Assembly (NCBI GenBank): GCA_035048815.1
Contig: JAUCBN010000016.1
Location: 1,418,501 to 1,482,500, forward strand
Direction: 5' to 3'
Length of the DNA: 64,000 nucleotides
Source of the DNA: Abelmoschus esculentus
Taxonomy: Eukaryota > Streptophyta > Magnoliopsida > Malvales > Malvaceae
Part shown: piece by piece, positions 12,501 to 24,882 of the stretch
Layout of the letters: the number at the start of each line of letters is the position of its first letter
Position numbering within the stretch: the first letter of the stretch is position 1
Program-made: the position numbers and the translations under genes
The notes under the pieces: model-generated
The model's database searches: none
Seen by the model: the letters and a program-made list of their open reading frames with translations, nothing else
Told to the model about the DNA's origin: nothing

Positions 12501-13440
12501 TGTTAACTTGTTGACATTACAGATGCCAAAGTTCCCACAGTAATTATACATACTGCATCTATCTCTTGGCTCCCACCATTTCAATGACCCGTTTTTCATC
12601 TCCGAATCGAACTTCCAGTACTGCAAATCTCCGGTGAAATTCATTACCAGTCTTTCATTCATGTGAACTTGTATGTTATCCCCGCTAGAATTCAAGTTGT
12701 TGACTAATCCAAAGATTTCACCAGACTCTCGCCATGATCTCCAGTAAGTGATGCTCTTGTTCATGACAACCAATCGACTTGCTTGCCAATCTTGCTTGAA
12801 CATAAAGTTTCCTAAATTCTCATCCATCTTCATACCAGGAAGAAATGTATCTGTTGGACAATCAAAGCTCTGCCATAGGTTTTTCCCTAACCTATCACTA
12901 TCATACATAATTAAGTTACCAATATCATTGAGCTTCACCACAAGGAAATTGATGTTCAAACGTTCAAACCGGCGTTGCGTCGACCAATAAACATTCTGTT
13001 TCTCATCGGATAAATTGTGGTTACCATCCACAACATGTAAAACCCCAGTTTTATCTGGAAGTGGTCTTTCTCTATTAGCAACCCACACAAGTGCTTGTGG
13101 ATTGGAGGTGTACCATATCCCTACATACCTCTTCACATTCGAGCTTCCGGATCGGCCAAAGAACCCCAATTCGAATCTATTTCCAGCTGAAACAAATCAA
13201 ACCAGTAGCTGCCATTGACTCCTTTAGAATCTGAAAACAAAAAATGACCAAATAACATGCTCATATCTTAAGAGTTACAAGCATTGACTACCTCTCCTCC
13301 TCTTAAGGTTTCAAGCAAAAGCACTACACAAGATGAACAGCAATATAGCCATGGTGACACCTAGGAAGATCAAACACGGTGGCTTCTTTTTCTCTGAGGG
13401 TCTCGTGTCACCCGGATAAAGTACATCATCTTTTACTACT
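9553..13440 (-). pseudogene. G-type lectin S-receptor-like kinase, At4g03230 subclass, frameshifted
   Basis: Multi-exon receptor kinase. Exons: about 12173-13190 (B-lectin, S-locus and PAN-like regions, with WVANRERPLP), 11373-11888 (Cys-rich extracellular part), 11147-11287 (one membrane helix), 10808-11007 (LGKGGFGPVYK), 10510-10719 (IAIKRLE, LQHRNLVRLLGYC), 10174-10411 (HRDLKTSN, SDFGLA), 9931-10081 (GYMAPEY) and 9553-9855 (last exon). All these junctions keep phase. In exon 10510-10719 the frame breaks near 10570: the expected DEKILLYEYMPNKSLDSFIF is encoded only one frame over, so one base is missing, and the original frame soon reaches a stop. The donor of that exon (GTTAG) is also poor. 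The 5' end is eroded: a hydrophobic start (MAILLFILCSAFA) and ETLRGGEVVNA are seen at 13270-13360 in different frames. It is an RD-type kinase (HRD present). The locus is very probably dead; an assembly error at 10570 is the alternative. Confidence 0.85.
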
Positions 13441-13689
13441 GGACCACTCTACGGGTTCACCTTTGCAGTTTTTAGACAAATCATATATCGATGCTTCATA
13501 GGTTTCGAGCCCGATTCTCAAAAGTTATGTCCTGATTAATCCGGACTGTCCCACGTCACATAGTTGATTTTGGTTGACAAATCTTCTAATAAAAATTTTT
13601 CACATACTTAAGCGATATCAAGTTACTCATCACTTAGATCAACCCATTAAATCATTTTATATTTTTGGATAAGCATTGTATATTATCCA

Positions 13690-14340
13690 AAACAAGAAAT
13701 ACATCACCTATAATCACACTTGGACATCCATCCCCCTAGGAAATTCCCCAAGATGTGCAAATGATTCTATTTACATCATCCATGCGTATAACTCTATTCC
13801 GAGTTCGTATACAAATGATTTCCTTAATGCAACATAAAATGCTCTCAAGAGTTCTACTCACATTCCTAAATAATCTCTTATTTCGTTCTTTCCTTTCAAT
13901 TTGGAGCTCAACCACTGCAACTCATCATTCCATTCAAGCATCATTCTATGTAATCCACACATTTCCAAGACAGCAGCCCATATGCGTCTCGACAACCTGC
14001 ATCCAGTAAAAATATGGTCCATAGTTTCCTGAGCAGAATGACAAAATACACAGCTCTCATCAACATCCCTCCCCATAGCTCTAATCCTATCTTTGGTCGG
14101 CAACCAATTAAGAATTGTCATCCAAAGAATCATAGAGTGTTTTGGCACATGTAAACTGAACCAGACCAATTTGTGCCAAGTAGCAGTGTCTTTGTCTTCT
14201 TGAATCATTCCCCGAACTGAACCAACAGTCCATATGTTGTGCCCCTGTCAATTAACGCTTGCAACTTACTCCTTTGCTTCAGAATCCTTCTCAAACACCA
14301 ACTATGTTGCTGCTTCAACTCCACACTCTAAATATCACTC
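13690..14340 (-). mobile_element. LINE (non-LTR retrotransposon) fragment, 3' end of ORF2
   Basis: The minus strand encodes a zf-RVT-like segment (about 13858-14208): LVWFSLHVPKHSMILWMTI, LPTKDRI and the zinc-binding CVFCHSAQETMDHIFTGC, followed by the RRIWAAVLEMCG pattern typical of plant LINE C-termini. Upstream (14210-14340) another frame gives WCLRRILKQRSKLQALI, also LINE-like, so the frame is broken. Only the last part of ORF2 remains. No poly(A) tract or target-site duplication could be placed. It lies just upstream of the broken receptor kinase. Confidence 0.8.
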
Positions 14341-14944
14341 CCCTTTAATTATATAATTTCTTATAATATTTTATTTATTTAGAATTTGACCAAAATACTA
14401 ATTATATATAAACATTGATAACAATATCGTATCGAAATGTTGGTTTATTCCCAATAACTCGTTAGTTTAGTGAGATAAAGTATTAAATCTTTAATTAAGG
14501 TTATAAATTTAAATTTTAATATTAAAATTAAAAAATATCTCGTATAATAAACTTATACAGTATAATATCTAATTTAGATTAGTCGGTCTATAAACGTACA
14601 GTTAAACTCAATTATAGTGTGTAATGGCAGCCAATAATTTTTATACCCATTCCATTTTATTTGAATTTTGTGAGGACGAGAATTGCAGATGCAACCAATC
14701 TTGATTTAGTACTACCAATTACTTATTTTCTCTATTTACTATTTTCTTAAAAGATATTTTTGTTATTTTTAAAGGAAACTGAAAAATAGCCGCTAACAGT
14801 CATGTTATTATGGTACTAAAACTCACATTAACCGATTAATTAGGTAAATAAGCTTGGTTAACGCAATTGATTGCTGGCCACTCCAAACAGCAAAAATAAA
14901 AATATCTCAGTATTGTGAGACCCAGACCGTGTAATCATATCATG

Positions 14945-14952
14945 CCACGTGG
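14945..14952. promoter_or_regulatory. Palindromic G-box CCACGTGG
   Basis: Perfect CCACGTGG about 670 bp upstream of the B-box gene start. G-boxes bind bZIP and bHLH factors such as HY5 and PIFs, which control several B-box genes in Arabidopsis. A role here is inference. Confidence 0.5.
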
Positions 14953-15107
14953 ACAAACCTCAGTTCTGTTTCGGATAAATGCCAGTTAAACGAATCTAAA
15001 TCTCTACTCCCAACCCACACATCACCGTTTTAAAAATATAATTATTATGTTTTATTTAAATTTAAATAAATCTAAAAAATAGACTTTGCCTTATGCTCTT
15101 AAATCAT

Positions 15108-15117
15108 GACACGTGGC
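15108..15117. promoter_or_regulatory. G-box / ABRE-like GACACGTGGC
   Basis: A second strong CACGTG core about 500 bp upstream of the B-box gene start. The flanks fit an ABRE or HY5 site. Two G-boxes in one promoter support light or ABA control of the downstream gene. Confidence 0.55.
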
Positions 15118-15262
15118 GGAACGTTGAACCACATCCTTTGCTTTTCCGTTCCTCCTTCACACAAAAACACACTAGACTCCCACACGACCAGATTTTCTTC
15201 TCCTCCGTACCTTTTCTTTAATTGACAACTTTATCCCTCTTTATTTTTCTTTTTTATGTCAA

Positions 15263-15270
15263 TATATAAA
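15263..15270 (+). promoter_or_regulatory. Possible TATA box of the B-box gene
   Basis: TATATAAA occurs about 350 bp before the start codon. If used, the 5' leader would be about 300 nt long. Confidence 0.4.
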
Positions 15271-15615
15271 TCAAATTTCGTCATTCAAAAGCCAACCCAT
15301 GAGTTGAAACGGATGGTAATTTGAAATGGAACCGGAGGGTGAAAATGTATTTTGAAGTAGGAAAAATATATTTAGTTTAAACTAGGGGCGGTTGTTCAAT
15401 CTCGGAGAAGATAGCAAGTTGGGAATTGCAGAGGTAAACTTGTAATTTAAAGCAAAAGGCAAGGGTGTTTCTATAAGTCACTGGGAGTTGTTTGGTTTGT
15501 TTTTTTATCTTTTTTTCTGAATCAGGAGAGAAAATTAGGAAACGTAAGAATTCTGTTGAGAAAACGAAAGGAGGAGAAACGTGAGAATATCTTTTGTGAT
15601 TGATTTGGTTTATTG

Positions 15616-16341
15616 ATGAAGGAGATGAAGAGGTGTGAGCTCTGCAAGTTGGCGGCGACTACGTATTGTGAGTCGGATCAAGCCAGTTTGTGCTGGGATT
15701 GCGATGCTGTAGTCCACGGAGCCAACTTCCTCGTGGCGAGACATGCGAGGTGTCTTCTCTGTCACGCTTGTCAGTCTCTCACTCCGTGGAGAGCCACTGG
15801 TTCTAAGCTCGGTCACACGGTATCCGTTTGCGAGAGGTGCGTTGACGGCGGCGATCGAGAAGAGAGCCAGGCGGAAAATGACGGTGATGGTGCTCTCAAC
15901 AACGACGATGAAGGAGATGACGATGACGATGATGGAGGAAGTGATTCCGATGATGACGTGTCGGTCGAAGATGATGTGGAGGATGGAGATAACCAGGTGG
16001 TGCCGTGGTCAACAGTAGCGGATACACCTCCGCCAGCGTCCAGTTCTTCTAGTAGCGGAGATTATTCCGGTGGTGAAAGAGAAATCTCGAGATCAACGAA
16101 TTTTTTCTCGTTGAAAAGGTCGAGAGAAAATGCATCAGATTTTCACTCTCAGGTTTGTTTTCTCTTGCGATCTCCGTTCAGTTTTATTTTCTTTTAGTTT
16201 TACTTGAATTACTTCCTCGTTCAGGTCGTTTAATCTCTTTCATGAAATCAAAAGTTAATAATCCTTTTCGTTATCGTTAAACAGGACGATGCAGATCGTT
16301 TATCTCCTAAACGGAGGTACGGGTTACAGAAAAGAGGATGA
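15616..16341 (+). CDS. B-box zinc finger protein, BBX28/29-like
   Basis: Exon 1 is 15616-16152 and exon 2 is 16285-16341; the join CAG|GAC keeps phase 0 and gives about 197 residues. The single N-terminal B-box has the expected ligands: CELCKLAATTYC, SDQASLCWDCDAVVH, ANFLVARHAR, then LCHACQSLTPW. This matches the short, one-B-box BBX28/29 class. A very acidic region follows (about residues 95-125, runs of Asp), then VVPWSTVADTPP, a Ser-rich stretch and a basic end (SPKRRYGLQKRG). There is no CCT domain. Known members act in light and flowering control by binding other factors without contacting DNA themselves. The ATG at 15616 is the first one before the B-box. The G-boxes upstream suggest light control. 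Confidence 0.88.
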
Positions 16342-19300
16342 AGGCATGAAGCCATTTCGGTTGATTCCAGGCGGTCGAAACAATAACAGATCAAACCGGT
16401 GCAGTTTCAGTCCGAGAAGCAAGATCGAGTAGACACACAATAGGAGAAAAAAAGTTTAGTGTGTGAGAAAATCCAGTAAAATGTCTTAAAAGTCGTTCGT
16501 AATTGTAATCTCTTAGCCTTCCGATTTGGGTTGTTTTGGCCTTCTGATCTTAGCTGACCAATTCTAACAATAGCCATTGATAGGAATGTTGACACCCCTG
16601 TAGGCCTGTAGTGTGGGTTTATTTGTACCAATAATCCAAGAAATTTCAAGAGTGCTGATTACTCCAACAACAAAGTGTGATCTCTTTCTTGCTCTGATTC
16701 TTTAACCTGATTAATGTTGTTTCTTTAGCAGCCTCAAGGATGTGTGAAGCAACTGAGGTGCAGATAAAGCTTCTGTCCTTGATTCTTTGAACCACAACCA
16801 CTAATAAAGCTGGCTGGCCATCTCACCAGGCACGTATACCAATTTGAAATCTTTTCTAAACTGTATTTTGAGCATAGACAGGATGATTTGTGCGTGTCAT
16901 TCACTTGTAAACGCATCTTCTACTGAAACAAGCAAGTTGGGTCATGAGTGTGGTGCATGTGCTTGTTGTGTATTGCCTAATATGTAAACAAACATTTCAT
17001 TTCACGTTGTCCACATACTCCTTGTCCTTTTTGAGTGATTTCTCATAGCCAAGTTGAGGTACCACCTAGTGTGTGGGTCATTTTTATGGCAGAACTTTGG
17101 TCAATATAGGATGGTGGTTGCTAGTGGGACGACGGATCAATGTCATCGGCTCGATCCCTTTGGCCTTTGGGTGGCCGATTGTCCCACTAAGTTAGCATCC
17201 CGAAACTAGACTGTGTATCCATTTCCCAAACATTTCCAATCACAATGCTGAATGCTGTTCCTGTTTTTCTTTAATCTTTTCTACCTTCAAAACAACAAAG
17301 GGTGTTGGGATTAGAGCATTCATGTCTTTTGGTAGGATTAAAATGATCGTTATTTTATCGATAATCAATTGGTCTAGAATTACACTAATCTCTTTTAAGT
17401 AAAGTCAGAGCATGCCTTGTCACCCTCAAATTCTTGGAAAATTATACTATACCCTTAAAAAATTTTAAAATTGTTAATTAAATCCCATAAAATTATATTA
17501 GATTTGAATTTATGGTTCATATCAATTTTATTAGAATCCATTTCAGTTGAAGCCATGGTTCCTTTGGGGGACATGTTTTGTTTCTATTTCTACTCTTCTT
17601 TGTTGACCTGGTTATTGTCATGCTTTGTTTGTCACTTCATTAAAACATGTGGCCAAGAGAAGATATTCCATGTTTGTTTATTAATTTGAATGCAAAATAT
17701 CTGGGAATCATCTGGTCCAGCACCCTCTAAGAATTGAATGCAATGGATTTTGTATCTTTTATTTTTCTCTGGATGCACAGTTGAGATATCGGCCGCCCAT
17801 CAACATCAGATGGTGGAAGCAGTTTAATATATGAGAGGCCGAAATCTCATTTAATTATACAAAACCATCGACCCACGTAAAATAAAATATAGACAAAAAA
17901 ATGTGATCCTCAAGTAGAAAGTGTGGTGCAAAGGAGTTGCTTAGCTATAACCAGCCAATTAGATGAATTAAGTACGGTTGTGAATTGATTAATCAGATGT
18001 AGTTTTTTAAATATGGAATTGCTTTAGATAATGATGAGTAAAACTTGACTCCATTAAAAAATTGACTTTTTGACTGACGTAAAAAAACTCAACTTAAATC
18101 GTATTTTGTGTTAAAAAACAATTAAAATTTGAGTTAAAATAAAACTTTGAATAGTTCAAAATTTTTAGTAGTCGATCAATTTTCAAGTTTGAGTTGAATA
18201 GTTCAAAGCTTTGTTTGATATATATCATATATGAAAAATATAAAAAAATATTATATATTGTATATGATTATAAAAAATTATAAAATTAAAATTAATTAGT
18301 ATCATAAATAAAATTGATTAATTTGAACATGAACTCAAATAGTCATAAAATAAGACTTATCTTGAAATTATTTTATTCTGATTCATACAATCAAACGTTC
18401 ATCGGTGGTTATAGGGTTCAGTATATAGGCGAATCACTTGTATAAAAAGGAAGAGGATGGAGTGGTTGTTAGTTTGTGTGGCGGAGAGATTTGTCGTGGT
18501 GGTGGTTGATCGCCGGTTAAAAGATCTTGGAAAGTACAGGTGGGGGATGTTTCTTTGATCTTAGGATTCTGATGCTGAGTGCTGACCATGACCTCACCAT
18601 CCTAGACAACGACTGCTTATATACACAATATACATCCAAATCAATTTATTACATTCGAATATCAAAATTTAATACGAATTATTTTACCTCGATGATTAAA
18701 AAAATTATTATTATTTTTAAAAACTATGAATTTAAATACCAATATTACATCATAATAATTGAACGATCAATATTTAACGATTAAAAGTATACTTTAAAAC
18801 AAATATTACTATAACCACAGTAAATAATTCAAAATAAATAATATCAGAATTCAAATATTAAATTTTATTTAAAAATAATTATAATTCATTCTCTCAGACT
18901 AACCGATTATTGATGACAAATATTAATCTGAAATTATTATTCGAACAAAATGATCTTTAAGTTAAAAAAATTCTTTTCATATTTTTTTGTACATATCATA
19001 TCAAACGTTAGGTTAAAGCAAGTAACCCAACATCTTTTTTCTCTTCACCAAATTGTTCCAACAATGACATGAACTAGCCGTCAGCTCTTTACCTAATTGT
19101 TCGAACGATTCGCGTCTTCGATGCTACTCATCACAGACCTTGACTAAAATGTTTGTAGGTTGGTGGTTATATGTCGATAAAGTTGCTCGGGCTACTTTAT
19201 TCGACGACCTGTTAACAAGAACAATGACATGCACATTCTCAAGAGAAGATACAATCATGAGGATGAAATGAGATAACTGATAAAGGGACAATCAAGTGAA

Positions 19301-19591
19301 CGTCGAGTAGCAGGCAAACGGATACAATGGCCGATATACCGATCATCAGGGTAACAGGGTTCGGCCCTCACAGCAATGAAAGTTGGGGGGGGGGGGAGCG
19401 GTTGAGGGTCTTAACATACTGTTGATCAATAATTTATTGGGGAACAGTCCTAACTTCTGTAAAATACATCCCATGAGGGAGGTTTAAGAATCATGAGATA
19501 TAGTTTGTAGAAGAAAATCGAGGCATACCGCTTTAGTAGTGAAATAAGCTTCGAAGGTCGATTAGGCAAACGTCATCGGATCTACAAAAGT
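16342..19591. other. Intergenic stretch between B-box and frataxin genes
   Basis: 16342-16900 is likely the 3' untranslated region and flank of the B-box gene. Two GC-richer hairpins lie at 17123-17188 and 17783-17848. The region 18000-19000 is AT-rich. At 19385-19396 there is a run of 12 G. A patch at 18430-18610 is richer in GC and begins after a TATAAAAAGG motif, but I could not read a protein from it. Confidence 0.45.
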
Positions 19592-21239
19592 CTATGAAAG
19601 GTTGACTGGTTTACCACAAAGTTGCCCCAACTCACTTTCCAGTAGTTTCAACAAAGTTGCTTTAGTTCGTCGATAAACCCAAGCTTGAGCATTATGATCC
19701 CAATCAAACCTGGATGGACCACTGCACATAAAACGTCATGTATATTTCAAGAAATATGATTATCACTAAGAAATTGAGTAAGCAGACACAGAAGCACCTT
19801 AATACAAAGTGTCGGTAGTTAAACATTGTTGTCGGCTAAAGTCTAAACACAAAATCATATGAATACAACGATAGTCTTCTACATCTAAGTTATCCTATTG
19901 AAAAGTAAGAAGTCTATCGTTGTAAAAGAACAATAAACTAAACAGTTCAAAGCAATTTGAATGTACCGATGTATGTTCAAGAAGAGAAGGGACTTGTTGA
20001 TTAACCGATACAGATGTACATAACGATGTTGATTTAGATCTTTTCATAAGGCATCAAAATCATGTAATCGATTTGTACTTGTACAGCTCACTTTTTATAA
20101 ATATATACCCGTCAATGATCCGGAAGATTAGGACTCTATTATAAGGCATTACATTTACTAGTACAATGACTATTGGAAGCTCAACCAGGTCCAGAATCAG
20201 ATAAAGCCAGCTGAACTCCATTACATGAAAAGTTTCAAACATAATAGCATTCTTCTGGCATCTAATCCAACTTCCATATACATCTGAAGTCTTCGGACTT
20301 CAGCAAACCAAATTAATAGCCAAGTGATAATTACATCCCAACTCTTTGATTAACTTTGTCTTATAGATAAGCAACAACTTATTTACTCAACTTTAGTTGT
20401 ATGCAACTTCGTATGGAAAACAACAGAAACTAAGCTACGAAACGAGAATCATATCCGGCTCAAGTAGAGTCGAACACAAAGAGAACACCGCCTTCAATTC
20501 CAAAGAAGACAATGCCAAATCCAAGATTCTCAAAACGAAATAATACAGCAGAACAAGAATCAACTATACCTTATAGGAGACGATAGCCAAATTTGTCTAT
20601 TGGGGGTCTGTTTATTCATCACATAGGTGCCTAAAGCCCCGAGTTTTAGTGTCAACACTTCATTCTACTAAATCCAAACAATGTGTTAGCTTTCATAAAG
20701 AAGGCAAGTGATTTCCAAACCCAACAAACAAGTTTTAACACTTACCCCATAGTCTACATCGAAGCCATCAAGTTCAACAACATCACCATATTCCTGCCAC
20801 AAACCAAAACTATTTTCTTAAAGAAAAAAGGGGGTTATTTAAATTAAAAAAGGGTTTCTTACCTCTAATTTTTCCTGAAGGTTCTGAATTGTAGAATTAG
20901 CTATTCCATGAAATTCATCTTCCGGTAGAACCGAACTGTTACCACAGTAATAATTAGACAAAAGGGTCGTACTAAAAATGATTCCTTTATAATAAAAAAT
21001 TATGGGTAATCAGAAAGATTGAATATTTACCGGTAATCAATGGGTGCAGGTCCTTGAGAATCCTGGGGAAGATTAAGATGGCCAGAACAGAAGCTTCTAG
21101 AAGGAGAAACATTAGGTGTTGAAGCTTGTGGAATAAGAAAACACAGAGCAGGTGAATGACGTGAAGATCGGAGGGGTGTCGGAGGCTTAGCTTTGAGAAG
21201 CTTAGAGATTCTCCCGAGCGAAGGTAACCTGGACGCCAT
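19592..21239 (-). CDS. FH: Frataxin, mitochondrial
   Basis: Frataxin delivers or gates iron and regulates the cysteine desulfurase in mitochondrial Fe-S cluster assembly; plant forms may also reach plastids. Five exons with GT-AG junctions: 21031-21239, 20863-20935, 20746-20793, 20570-20664 and 19592-19721. They join in frame to 184 residues, the usual plant length. The first ~60 residues are rich in Arg, Ser and Pro, as in a mitochondrial presequence. The frataxin fold region runs from SVLPEDEFHGIANSTIQNL through the acidic VELDGFDVDYG to LTLKLGALGTYVMNKQ, then TPNRQIWLSSPISGPSRFDWD and WVYRR. All conserved blocks are present with no break. Intron 4 is long (about 850 bp). The gene is isolated, with no clear partner beside it. 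Identification is firm. Confidence 0.96.
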
Positions 21240-21927
21240 TGTTGATCAGTCTTTGGTAATTGCTAGCATGAAAGAGTAAAGACTGAGATGCTAGTTGGGC
21301 TTTCCTTTTTGCAATTTTTCACCTTTTGGGCCGTTTTCAGTAGAGGAAATAATTTAGTTAATGGATTAAAAGCTTCAGCCCAAACGGTGATCTTATAATA
21401 TTATTGTTTCTTCGTTCGATAATCCGTCCGTTTAAGAAGCATTGATCAAGATCATGGATTATCTTATACATATAATTTATTTTAAAAAATATTTTAAAAA
21501 TATATCAATATGATTATACAATAATATTTATTCTTATTTTTTTAACTTTTTAACAAGACAACATCTTCTACTGAAGTTACTTGTTGAGTTAATAAACCTC
21601 GATTTTTAAATAGAAAAAAACTTAGACTGTGTTTTTATTGATGTTACAGTTATAAACGTTCATCACCGACAACAACAATAACCCGAACAATTCACGTCTG
21701 ATTATAAACGTATGTTTAACAATTAATTTTTTCGCCCTAAACGATCGTTTCAAAACAACTAAATATTTTAACTTTTATAAACGGACATTTACACGTAAAC
21801 TTAAATTTAAAACTTTAACGATGAACACAACCTCAAAAATCCTTTTAAAGGAATATTTGACTCTGGTCAACAGTCATGTGATATTCCAAAGGAATGGCTC
21901 ACCTAAATTATTTTGTATGGCTACGGC
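21240..21927. other. Upstream flank of the frataxin gene
   Basis: AT-rich non-coding DNA. No clear TATA box or open frame. Confidence 0.45.
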
Positions 21928-22129
21928 CATTGGCGGATGCACTCTTTAAATAGGGTGGGTCCGTGTCTATCTGAACTTTTTAAAGTTTGTATATTTATCT
22001 TTAATTTTTTTAATTTTTATAAATTGGTCCTTAAGTTTTTATAATATTTAAGTTCTGTGCCCACCTGAAATTTCGAAATTTCATATATATTCACCCTTAA
22101 ATAAAATTCTGAATCCGTCACTGGCCACG
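21928..22129. repeat. Short element with inverted ends, MITE-like or solo-repeat remnant
   Basis: The left end reads GGCCATTGGCGGATGCA and the right end, in reverse complement, GGCCAGTGACGGATTCAG, so the termini are imperfect inverted repeats about 200 bp apart. The interior is AT-rich without coding potential. The ending GAATCCGTCACTGGCC resembles common plant repeat ends. Class not determined. Confidence 0.5.
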
Positions 22130-24882
22130 GCATGAAGCAATCAAAGCAAGGGTCTATAATTTACTTGTAAAGGCCTTCTTCCAACGGTTTTAAACAAAAG
22201 TGGGAGATGAAGGACATTTGTAAGATATGCATGCCTGCATGCAACAGATCTTCCACTTGTAAGACGTAATTAATGTTTGGACATGAGTCAAGAAAATGTT
22301 GCCAGAGAAAGTGAAGGTTAGAGGAGATGATATAAATATAAAGACCTAACCCTAACAAAACCCTACTGAAACACAACACTCAGACCATTAATGTCTTGTC
22401 TCTGCTGCCTCTCTTTCCCACCATCGAATAAAAATCGTCTATCTTTAAATTATATTCAACAATTAAATACATTCGAATCTATAAACTCTAAACTATTACA
22501 ATAATACTGATACAATATTTTATTAAGTTCATCTGAGAAAATAATCTTCCCCACCGTCTGCTGGTTGTGGATATTTGGAACATGACATTGAAAAGAACGA
22601 GGTTAAGGTTGCTTTTTTAACGTAAAGAATCAATGTCCTTAACACCATACGCTATGTTGGGTGGTGCAAAGTTTGCTTAGAAGATGCCTTGATAGGGAAG
22701 TATCTTCATAATGTACACTGTCAACCTAAAATGTTTCGAATATAGCAAAAAATATCGAAGAAAATAGTCACATTCCTTAAAAATTTAAATTTTTGTATAG
22801 TTTGTGTATTTTAATTATATTTTTTATTGATGTTGAGTTCATACCCTTTAAATTTTTAATATAATTTTATAACAATTTATATCTTTTTATATAAAATCAT
22901 GTATTCGTTCTAGGTTCAAATTAGTCTTCCTCGTTTATATCAAAATAGGTATGATGTTAAAATATATTTTTTTTATAAAAAATCGGATTAAATTATAAAA
23001 TTTAAAAAGTGATTATTATCATCGTATCAAATTAGTCTTCCTCATTTATATCAAAATAAGTTCGATATTATGTTATATGATATAAAAATAAAATAACGTA
23101 ATAAATTATAAAAATAAAAAAAATAAATCATGTTAAGCTTGTATTTCGAAGGTTGAAATTTGAGTTCGACTCATATTTTAAACAAGTTTTTTTTGTTTAA
23201 ACCCACATTTCGAACTTAATATTTATTTTAATATTGTCTTTTTTATTATTTATGTGTCCTTTTTTTATATAAAACTTATTTTTTATAGTCGATTGAATCT
23301 TAAATTATATAATTTTAAATAAAATCAAAAAAAATTAAAAAATTAAATATTGACCAATAATTTGTTGAGCATTTTGTTGCTTTGAATTCCAAATAGAGAA
23401 TTTCTATTCTTTTTGTATTCATCTTAAAGGAAAGATCTCTCTCAGCTTCCTCTTTGTTTCATCTTCTCCAAAGACAAAGGATCCGTTCCTTCCTTCCTCA
23501 TCCTTTTCACATGTGGCTGTTAAAAAAACAAAATTTAATATTTAACAAAAACAAAAATCAGGGCCATTGATTTGCGTTATAAAAATCAACGTAAAAGCTT
23601 AGGGTAAGCATTAAAGTTTAAACCTTTTTTCCGCCGTTCATTCAAAGGAAACAAATAAACTTTGGTTTTCACAAATTTGTTGCTAACAAATACAAAAGGT
23701 AATAATCAGGAACCAATGTGCTTGCTATTTATTGTGTTCTCTATTTATATATTTCTTGCTGAAGCAAGCAGCTTCTCACGTTTTTAAGAAAAAAATACCA
23801 GTCCTTTGCTTGAATTAATCTGGCTCTTGAGAGGTAAAGACTTTTTCTTGGGTTAATGATTCCTAATAAATTAATGGTCTTTGTTATTTTTCTAATGTTA
23901 TTTGGATGGTTTTCCTTCTCGGGTGTTTTCATGGCCGGTTGGTTTGAATGTTCTTTTATGTTCGTGTTATATATGGGATCTTTGTTTTTCTGAATCACCT
24001 GCTTTCTTTCTTCTTTCTGGGTTCATGTTTGCATAGAATGAGAGTTAATTCATGATGGGATTAAGTTATTTTGATGTTCTTTGGGTTAGTTTTCCATTGG
24101 TATTTTCGTTTTGATCCTAAAAGTTAGCTGATTGCGGTTGTGTTTCGTTAGACCATTGGTTTTGGTCGTATTTGCTGTACAATCTGGTGGATTGGTTTTC
24201 TCCTACATAGTTTGATTTCTTTTCCTCTTTCCTGTATCTGGAGATTTTGTTCTGGTTTTAGAATTGATGTTTGAATGGCGCGAATGGACATATTGAATAA
24301 AAGTGGGATCTTGATAGGGTCAAGATTACAATTTAAAAGTCTTAGAGACTAACAATCTGCAGTTTTCATGTTGTAATCATTACTTGGCTTAGACTATTCT
24401 GCTTGGAGTTGGACATTTACTTTGTAGATTATGTAATCCTTTTATTACCATTTTCAGGCAAGCAGGCAGGTGTTTCTTATGCTCGTTAGGGATTCTGTTT
24501 TCCTATTTGTAGAAGACTCTTGTTCACTCTGGCAGCTGCTACGAAACTGAAATTTTCTCGCACCTCAAGGTGGGTGTGGGGGGACAACAAAGAGCTGATT
24601 CTGCTTTGTGTTTTAAGGAGATCAAGATCAAGCCATATCTGGAGACTGCGGCGGGTTTCCGAGGGTCTTTCACTTGATTACGGCTAATGTCGGTATTTGC
24701 TAAAATACCTAGAAGTTGATTGAAGCTTGTCATTTTTGTTCACGGTAGTAGAATTAGGTGCTTTCCTCCTGATTTTGAACCTTAATCATTACAGACATAA
24801 AAGTAGTTTTAAGTTTATAGCTTTCTGTGTAACACAAGAAGGTAGGTCTTGTGTGGATGTAGTGCTAATCTGTATCACCACG
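22130..24882. other. Intergenic and probable 5' leader of the LRR gene
   Basis: A near-exact direct repeat of about 40 bp occurs at about 22917-22960 and 23026-23069 (core CAAATTAGTCTTCCTC). From about 23740 (TTTATATATT, a possible TATA) the DNA becomes less AT-rich and probably holds the 5' leader of the LRR gene. A GAGAG|GTAAAG donor at 23834 and acceptors near 24459-24472 suggest a leader intron. That part is inference. Confidence 0.4.

Larger units (their letters stand above)
14341..15262. other. Upstream region of the B-box gene
   Basis: AT-rich at the left. The right two thirds carry the G-boxes listed separately. No coding region is visible. Confidence 0.5.

Noticed and set aside
19385..19396. 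Run of 12 G as a quadruplex or functional site
   Set aside because: A single homopolymer without spaced G-tracts; more likely slippage or an assembly artefact.
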